NCBI GenBank assembly: GCA_963932465.1 | Contig: OZ010792.1 | Span: forward strand, 511,981,100-512,045,099 | Length of the DNA: 64,000 nucleotides | Source: Maratus speciosus | Lineage: Eukaryota; Arthropoda; Arachnida; Araneae; Salticidae | Direction of reading: 5' to 3' | Shown here: piece after piece, positions 58,732-64,000 of the stretch | Layout: every line of letters starts with the position of its first letter | Numbering within the stretch: position 1 is the stretch's first letter | The notes under the pieces: model-generated | The model's database searches: none | What the model saw: the letters and a program-made list of their open reading frames with translations, nothing else | What the model was told of the DNA's origin: nothing | Made by a program: the position numbers and the translations under genes

Positions 58732-60333
58732 TTAAATTAACGCTTTCCAAATACTTGGAAAATCTGGAGTACTAGATAAATCATTGACTAAAGAGTGAGA
58801 ATTTTTAATGATATGGTAAGCTTCCCAAAAATCAAGATCAAGGTTAGAAGAACATTTTTGGATAATGATGGCTGAGGAAAAATTGAACCTATGTTGAGAA
58901 GACCAAGAATGTTGAGCAATAGAAGAACGTTTGAGCTCCTGATTTTTAACATAACCTTCATGCTCTTTTAAACGAAATCTAAGAGCACGTTTAGTCTGAC
59001 CAATATAAGAAAGACCACACTGACAAGAGATCTGGTAAATGCCCCAATTATCTAGGCGATCAACGGGGTGTTTGAGATTTGAAAAAGGGATTTTATTAAC
59101 AGGAGAAAAAATAACTTTAAAATCAAACCTTCTTAGGATTTTAGCAACTTGCTGACTGATTTTAGGAAAAAATGGTAATACAACTGAAGTATTAGAGTTG
59201 GAATTAGAATGCTTTTCAGAATGGTCGGATTTCGTCAATTTCTTATAAATAGAATCGATAATATTAGAGGAATAACCACGATCGACAGCAATAGCTTTGA
59301 GGTAATTAAGTTCAGCACTAAGTAACTGAGGAGTGGAACAAATATTAGTAGCCCGAAAAACAAAAGTATTGAAAGCAGCGAATTTCTGGTTAGGGGGATG
59401 AGAAGAATACCTGTGAGGTGGGAGACTGACAGCAAAAGGTTTACGAAAGACGGTAGTCTGAAAGCCATTTTCACAACGAATAACAAGGACATCCAGGAAA
59501 GAAAGACAGTTATTGGTCTCAATATCAGAGGTAAATTGAATGCAGGGATCAATAGAATTCATAATAGAGAGAATATGATTAATATCCGAATTCATTTCAA
59601 TCAGGACATAAACATCATCAACATAACGAACATAGAACGGAAATTTTAAGATTTCAAAAAGCTTGACCTCAAAATAGTGCATATAAATATCGCATAAAAT
59701 TGGACTAAGAGGATTACCCATAGCCAAACCGTCAATCATACGGAAGAAATTACCATTGAAAACAAAAGTATTTTGCGACAAGCAAGCGCGAGTGAGAAGT
59801 ATAAGTTCCTCGATTTCAAAATAAGAGAAATGGAATTCACAAAGCCTTTTCTTGAGGCAATCTAAAGCCCCCTCAACCGGAACGTTTGTAAATAATGATT
59901 TAACATCAAAAGAAACCATCATGTGACCCTGCGGCTTAAAATTATGAAGTTTTTTAACAAAATCAAAAGAATTCTTAACAGTGAAACCGTTATTGCTCAA
60001 AAGTGGGGAAAAAACAGAAACTAAATATTTGGCAAGCTTATAAGAAGCTGTACCGATACTAGAGACAATAGGTCTAAAAGGAATGTCAGGTTTATGGACC
60101 TTAGGTAAAGCATAAAACCTGGCACAATGCGCAATAGACGGAATAAGGGACTTCTTAAAGTTAGCAGGAATAATGGAAGAAGACTTAATGGCAGACTTAA
60201 TAGAGTTAATTTCACTAGTGGAAGGGTCTTTGCGGATATCCACATACGGACCATCATTAATTAATTTATGGGTTTTTTCCAAATACGTAGATTTGTCGAG
60301 AAGAACAATCTGACCACCTTTGTCGGCCTTAGT
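58732..60333 (-). pseudogene. 5'-truncated PLE RT/GIY-YIG copy
   Basis: The open frame reads without interruption from about 60333 (TKADKGGQIVLLDKSTYLEK) to the stop near 58732, covering the RT domain with FDVKSLFTNVP, GLAMGNPLSPIL and YVDD, and the GIY-YIG domain (WGIYQISCQCGLSYIGQTKR). It lacks the N-terminal ~270 residues and has no upstream ATG, so it is a truncated copy rather than an expressed gene. Relative to the plus copy it keeps seven extra residues (PKISQQV region near 59150) and has Leu instead of Trp in KKLTKSD. The other differences are few. Confidence 0.88.
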
Positions 60334-60346
60334 AGACTTGGTAGAC
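60334..60346. other. Junction filler between inverted PLE copies
   Basis: AGACTTGGTAGAC separates the inverted copy from the tandem partial copy. It matches neither copy in place; the short repeat GTAGAC suggests template slippage or end joining during insertion. Confidence 0.7.
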
Positions 60347-60621
60347 TATTGGTCTGACTAAACGTGCTCTTAGATTTCGTTTAAAAGAGCATGAAGGTTA
60401 TGTTAAAAATCAGGAGCTCAAACGTTCTTCTATTGCTCAACATTCTTGGTCTTCTCAACATAGGTTCAATTTTTCCTCAGCCATCATTATCCAAAAATGT
60501 TCTTCTAACCTTGATCTTGATTTTTGGGAAGCTTACCATATCATTAAAAATTCTCACTCTTTAGTCAATGATTTATCTAGTACTCCAGATTTTCCAAGTA
60601 TTTGGAAAGCGTTAATTTAAT
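60347..60621 (+). pseudogene. GIY-YIG 3' fragment in upstream pseudo-LTR
   Basis: Begins inside the GIY-YIG motif and encodes KRALRFRLKEHEGYVKNQEL through to SIWKALI and TAA, identical in frame and nearly identical in sequence to 63007-63278. It is the coding part of the pseudo-LTR created by a tandem truncated copy, not a separate gene. Confidence 0.85.
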
Positions 60622-60712
60622 TCCTCCTTTTTTTTTTTTTGATTTTCCTTTCTCTACTTCTCCGGTAGATGTCGCTACTTGTCCACCCAGTCGTTTCCAC
60701 TGCTTCTCTCTC

Positions 60713-60756
60713 ATTGGTTGTTTCGGCGCCTTCGCCACCCGCATAGGGTATAAAAG
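60713..60756 (+). promoter_or_regulatory. CCAAT/TATA promoter-like block
   Basis: ATTGG (inverted CCAAT, 60713-60717) lies 36 bp before TATAAAAG (60749-60756), within a locally GC-rich segment. It sits 240 bp before the ORF start, so it is well placed to drive the full-length PLE transcript. The spacing and motifs are seen; promoter activity is inferred. Confidence 0.55.
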
Positions 60757-60830
60757 CCAGCGCGTCTCTGTCTATGATTTTGCTCAGCCTTGCTTTTTCT
60801 AGCACGCTGTTCCTTTTGCACTGAAGAAGA

Positions 60831-60864
60831 ATCTCGCTAGTAGATTCGAAACAGCTGTTTGCTG
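60831..60864 (+). ncRNA. Hammerhead-like core, upstream pseudo-LTR
   Basis: CTGAAGA at 60831-60837 and GAAA at 60848-60851... separated by a GAATCT/AGATTC stem, identical to the downstream copy at 63477. Confidence 0.4.
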
Positions 60865-60995
60865 CTTTTCATATATTATTTGTGCATTTTAAACGTTGGT
60901 TTTTCTGCTTTTTAATATTGTTGCACAAAGGCTTTATTTGCTATTTTTATGTATTTGGCGTTAACGGGCCTTTATTCTTCTGTTTTTTTTCCGCA

Positions 60996-63278
60996 ATGTC
61001 TCAAATCAATAGGTTTTGTAATTTACGATTAAAAAAGTACAGGTTTTTGGAACACTTACATTTCCTACTTGATTGTAGGCGTAAGAAGGTTATTCCTAAA
61101 TTCATTTCCATTCGTTGTAATTTATTTTCTTCAAATAGGATTGAGAAGGTCTTATTTCGTTCTAAATTAGCTCTTTTAAGAGCTTTGATTCAAGAGACTC
61201 GCCACAAAATTGCTCATATAGAGCGCGAGTTATATTCTTTACATATCAGCCTCGCTAATTCTACTCCTGATTTTCAGTCCATTGACAGAAGGTCATGGAG
61301 CAGAGTTCTCACAGCTTCTTCTGTTCATTGTTCGGTTTTAAAGAAGAAATTTAATACGCTTTGTGGAAGTTCTGTCGCTAATAACTGCAGTAATTTGCCT
61401 CTTGTTAACCAAAATGCTGTTGTCAATCTTTCTAGTGTTCCATTAAGTAACAATCAGCTCGATGCTCTCAAATTGAATAACAATTTTTCTGTCTCTGCTA
61501 TTCCTTCTTTACCTAATCTTATTGCTCCTATTGAAAGAGCCTTTAAGCATAGCGCTCTATCCTCTTCTCAGAAAGAGTCTATTAGGCATCTCATTGCCAA
61601 TACTGTTGATTTCAATTCTAATGTTTATAAACCCAATCTTAAACACCCTGTTAAACAATGTCTGAAAAATTTGCGTTCTGATCCAAACTTAATTATTACT
61701 AAGGCCGACAAAGGTGGTCAGATTGTTCTTCTCGACAAATCTACGTATTTGGAAAAAACCCATAAATTAATTAATGATGGTCCGTATGTGGATATCCGCA
61801 AAGACCCTTCCACTAGTGAAATTAACTCTATTAAGTCTGCCATTAAGTCTTCTTCCATTATTCCTGCTAACTTTAAGAAGTCCCTTATTCCGTCTATTGC
61901 GCATTGTGCCAGGTTTTATGCTTTACCTAAGGTCCATAAACCTGACATTCCTTTTAGACCTATTGTCTCTAGTATCGGTACAGCTTCTTATAAGCTTGCC
62001 AAATATTTAGTTTCTGTTTTTTCCCCACTTTTGAGCAATAACGGTTTCACTGTTAAGAATTCTTTTGATTTTGTTAAAAAACTTCATAATTTTAAGCCGC
62101 AGGGTCACATGATGGTTTCTTTTGATGTTAAATCATTATTTACAAACGTTCCGGTTGAGGGGGCTTTAGATTGCCTCAAGAAAAGGCTTTGTGAATTCCA
62201 TTTCTCTTATTTTGAAATCGAGGAACTTATACTTCTCACTCGCGCTTGCTTGTCGCAAAATACTTTTGTTTTCAATGGTAATTTCTTCCGTATGATTGAC
62301 GGTTTGGCTATGGGTAATCCTCTTAGTCCAATTTTATGCGATATTTATATGCACTATTTTGAGGTCAAGCTTTTTGAAATCTTAAAATTTCCGTTCTATG
62401 TTCGTTATGTTGATGATGTTTATGTCCTGATTGAAATGAATTCGGATATTAATCATATTCTCTCTATTATGAATTCTATTGATCCCTGCATTCAATTTAC
62501 CTCTGATATTGAGACCAATAACTGTCTTTCTTTCCTGGATGTCCTTGTTATTCGTTGTGAAAATGGCTTTCAGACTACCGTCTTTCGTAAACCTTTTGCT
62601 GTCAGTCTCCCACCTCACAGGTATTCTTCTCATCCCCCTAACCAGAAATTCGCTGCTTTCAATACTTTTGTTTTTCGGGCTACTAATATTTGTTCCACTC
62701 CTCAGTTACTTAGTGCTGAACTTAATTACCTCAAAGCTATTGCTGTCGATCGTGGTTATTCCTCTAATATTATCGATTCTATTTATAAGAAATGGACGAA
62801 ATCCGACCATTCTGAAAAGCATTCTAATTCCAACTCTAATACTTCAGTTGTATTACCATTTTTTGCTAAAATCCTAAGAAGGTTTGATTTTAAAGTTATT
62901 TTTTCTCCTGTTAATAAAATCCCTTTTTCAAATCTCAAACACCCCGTTGATCGCCTAGATAATTGGGGCATTTACCAGATCTCTTGTCAGTGTGGTCTTT
63001 CTTATATTGGTCAGACTAAACGTGCTCTTAGATTTCGTTTAAAAGAGCATGAAGGTTATGTTAAAAATCAGGAGCTCAAACGTTCTTCTATTGCTCAACA
63101 TTCTTGGTCTTCTCAACATAGGTTCAATTTTTCCTCAGCCATCATTATCCAAAAATGTTCTTCTAACCTTGATCTTGATTTTTGGGAAGCTTACCATATC
63201 ATTAAAAATTCTCACTCTTTAGTCAATGATTTATCTAGTACTCCAGATTTTCCAAGTATTTGGAAAGCGTTAATTTAA
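60996..63278 (+). CDS. Penelope-like element protein: reverse transcriptase + GIY-YIG endonuclease
   Basis: Copies element RNA into DNA at a nicked chromosomal site. The frame is open from 60882 (798 codons), but its first 38 residues are hydrophobic and encoded by terminal repeat and leader sequence; the Met at 60996 (MSQINRFCNLRLKKYRFLEH) is the likelier start, giving 760 residues. In 798-residue numbering: a basic N-terminal region; TKADKGG at 273-279; YALPKVHK 346-353; RT motif A FDVKSLFTNVP 414-424 with Asp415; motif B GLAMGNPLSPIL from 474; motif C YVDD 509-512; then CLSFLDV and FRKP. The GIY-YIG domain starts at WGIY 695-698, with SYIG 707-710, Arg717 and a candidate metal-binding Glu769. 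All catalytic residues I can see are present. Compared with the inverted copy, seven residues are missing between RT and endonuclease (VLPFFAKIL), which may or may not matter. Flanked by pseudo-LTRs. Confidence 0.93.
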   Translation: MSQINRFCNLRLKKYRFLEHLHFLLDCRRKKVIPKFISIRCNLFSSNRIEKVLFRSKLALLRALIQETRHKIAHIERELYSLHISLANSTPDFQSIDRRSWSRVLTASSVHCSVLKKKFNTLCGSSVANNCSNLPLVNQNAVVNLSSVPLSNNQLDALKLNNNFSVSAIPSLPNLIAPIERAFKHSALSSSQKESIRHLIANTVDFNSNVYKPNLKHPVKQCLKNLRSDPNLIITKADKGGQIVLLDKSTYLEKTHKLINDGPYVDIRKDPSTSEINSIKSAIKSSSIIPANFKKSLIPSIAHCARFYALPKVHKPDIPFRPIVSSIGTASYKLAKYLVSVFSPLLSNNGFTVKNSFDFVKKLHNFKPQGHMMVSFDVKSLFTNVPVEGALDCLKKRLCEFHFSYFEIEELILLTRACLSQNTFVFNGNFFRMIDGLAMGNPLSPILCDIYMHYFEVKLFEILKFPFYVRYVDDVYVLIEMNSDINHILSIMNSIDPCIQFTSDIETNNCLSFLDVLVIRCENGFQTTVFRKPFAVSLPPHRYSSHPPNQKFAAFNTFVFRATNICSTPQLLSAELNYLKAIAVDRGYSSNIIDSIYKKWTKSDHSEKHSNSNSNTSVVLPFFAKILRRFDFKVIFSPVNKIPFSNLKHPVDRLDNWGIYQISCQCGLSYIGQTKRALRFRLKEHEGYVKNQELKRSSIAQHSWSSQHRFNFSSAIIIQKCSSNLDLDFWEAYHIIKNSHSLVNDLSSTPDFPSIWKALI

Positions 63279-63368
63279 TTCCTCCTTTTTTTTTTTGATT
63301 TTCCTTTCTCTACTTCTCCGGTAGATGTCGCTACTTGTCCACCCAGTCGTTTCCACTGCTTCTCTCTC

Positions 63369-63422
63369 ATTGGTTGTTTCGGCGCCTTCGCCACCCGCAT
63401 AGGGTATAAAAGCCAGCGCGTC
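63369..63422 (+). promoter_or_regulatory. CCAAT/TATA promoter-like block, downstream repeat
   Basis: ATTGG at 63369-63373 and TATAAAAG at 63415-63422, same as in the upstream pseudo-LTR. Here it would point out of the element. Confidence 0.45.
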
Positions 63423-63476
63423 TCTGTCTATGATTTTGCTCAGCCTTGCTTTTTCTAGCACGCTGTTCCTTTTGCA

Positions 63477-63520
63477 CTGAAGAAGAATCTCGCTAGTAGA
63501 TTCGAAACAGCTGTTTGCTG
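63477..63520 (+). ncRNA. Hammerhead-ribozyme-like core in PLE terminal repeat
   Basis: CTGAAGA (63477-63483) fits the CUGANGA box; GAATCT (63485-63490) pairs with AGATTC (63498-63503) as a 6-bp stem II with a 7-nt loop; GAAA follows at 63504-63507; CAGC/GCTG (63508-63511, 63517-63520) can form stem III. Hammerhead motifs are known in Penelope-like elements. The stem III exit lacks the expected A-U pair and stem I is not obvious, so self-cleavage is uncertain. Confidence 0.45.
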
Positions 63521-63582
63521 CTTTTCATATATTATTTGTGCATTTTAAACGTTGGTTTTTCTGCTTTTTACTACTCAAAATA

Positions 63583-64000
63583 GTTAGAAAGCAATGTTAT
63601 TGAGCAGAATAATGGTTAAGCTTACAATTTACTTCATATTGCAAAAGTCACTCTGCTGAATCGGCTCCACTACATTAAAATGAGACCATTTCTCACCTGA
63701 TGTGCATGCCGGCGGCATTACCCCGAGAGGACAATATGGCGGAAATCCCCAAGCAAAGCCGGAAGAAGAACCGAACTTGTTCAACAGATTGCATCAAAAT
63801 GTCGGCGAATGCATGTAGATTACGGGTCATATTATCTTAAATACCTAATGTTACAATAAAAGGTGCTTATCTCTACTCATTTGAAGCTCCAAAATAACAA
63901 GCAACTAGATGAAAACTACATTTTTCACTAGAACAAACGAACGACGTACAGCAAAGTCACTCTCACTTTAGGCACTGTTTATAATGTTGGCCGCTACAGT
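63583..64000. other. Right flank of the PLE, inside the host TIR element
   Basis: Continues the element begun at 58088 (GGCGGCATTACCCC near 63711; AATATGGCGGAAATCCCC near 63732). No gene seen. Confidence 0.45.

Larger units (their letters stand above)
60347..60914 (+). repeat. PLE pseudo-LTR, upstream copy
   Basis: 568 bp repeated at 63003-63570. It consists of the end of the coding region (to 60621), a T run, a promoter-like block, the hammerhead-like core and a short AT-rich end CTGCTTTTTA. The main difference between copies is the T-run length. Confidence 0.9.
58398..63570. mobile_element. Penelope-like retroelement complex
   Basis: Bounded by a 12-bp duplication CTACTCAAAATA (58386-58397, 63571-63582). 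Order: inverted copy 58398-60333, truncated at its 5' side; about 13 bp of filler; a tandem 5'-truncated copy from 60347; then a full copy ending at 63570. The 60347-60914 segment repeats at 63003-63570, forming a pseudo-LTR. Inverted truncated copy plus tandem partial copy is a known Penelope arrangement. Copies differ at very few positions, so insertion was recent compared with the surrounding relics. Confidence 0.93.
63003..63570 (+). repeat. PLE pseudo-LTR, downstream copy
   Basis: Repeat of 60347-60914; here it is the genuine 3' end of the full copy, ending directly at the 12-bp target duplication. Confidence 0.9.
58088..64000. mobile_element. TIR element running off the window, host of the PLE
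   Basis: After TA (58086-58087) the sequence GGAGAGACCGGGGGAATGGC resembles the left ends at 19440 and 2846. GGCGGGATTACCCGGG, GGTAATTCCGCCACTG and GGGGTAATGCCGCCAC (58270-58340) and GGCGGCATTACCCC (63711) repeat subterminally. The right end is not reached. The PLE complex is inserted within it. Confidence 0.5.

Noticed and set aside
59235..60257. Leucine-rich alternative-frame ORFs inside the PLE copies (also 61774-62010, 62479-62877)
   Set aside because: Shadow frames of the RT/GIY-YIG coding sequence, identical in both copies only because the element is duplicated.
1..64000. CRISPR-like interpretation of the regular arrays
   Set aside because: Units are contiguous satellites without unique spacers, in a eukaryotic transposon-rich context.

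Overview
This window looks like gene-free, repeat-saturated, AT-rich DNA from a large animal genome. An arthropod is most likely and a spider or other chelicerate plausible. The lineage guess rests on the mariner-type HTH peptide near 17.3 kb, the hAT, Tigger and Penelope-like proteins, and the overall repeat style; no host gene is present to confirm it. I found no convincing host exon, rRNA or canonical tRNA gene, and nothing bacterial.

Layout. 0-6.2 kb: a degenerate tandem array, a two-unit array capped by a hairpin, a TA-flanked TIR element, an 83-bp minisatellite abutting a pogo-type MITE, and a foldback element. 6.2-12.3 kb: mostly featureless DNA with small MITEs (two TTAA-flanked, one hAT with an exact 8-bp target duplication) and a repeat bracketed by TA microsatellite. 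12.7-15.7 kb: a deleted Tigger element, nested hAT relics and a tRNA-derived SINE head. 17.3 kb: an N-terminal mariner transposase relic. 18.8-25.7 kb: a palindrome, a 2-kb TA-flanked element, a hAT element with exact target duplication and a decayed transposase, and Tigger/TTAA MITEs. 25.7-38.7 kb: large hairpin-capped, often palindromic tandem-repeat elements invaded by at least four hAT elements, plus a 326-bp satellite-like array. 39.0-46.5 kb: a mariner-derived palindrome split by a 6-kb hAT-ended element that is packed with satellite arrays. 47.2-51 kb: a hAT MITE, then a hAT element hosting a Tigger element with a decayed transposase. 51.7-58.1 kb: a TA element, a 2.6-kb palindrome and derived units, one of which was hit by a piggyBac-type MITE. 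58.1-64 kb: a TIR element running off the window, containing a Penelope-like retroelement (PLE) complex.

The only long intact reading frame is the PLE protein at 60996-63278 (reverse transcriptase plus GIY-YIG endonuclease). Its complex has an inverted 5'-truncated copy, a tandem partial copy forming a pseudo-LTR, a 12-bp target duplication, a TATA/CCAAT promoter-like block and a hammerhead-ribozyme-like core in each terminal repeat. The other coding traces (hAT, Tigger, mariner) are broken and should be read as fossils.

The most distinctive structural theme is a set of repeat elements with a 10-13 bp terminal stem-loop. Most then carry a GTCTGTC-rich tract and an array of about 120-330 bp tandem units, often as two converging arms. 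They resemble Helentron-associated non-autonomous elements, but that assignment is inference.
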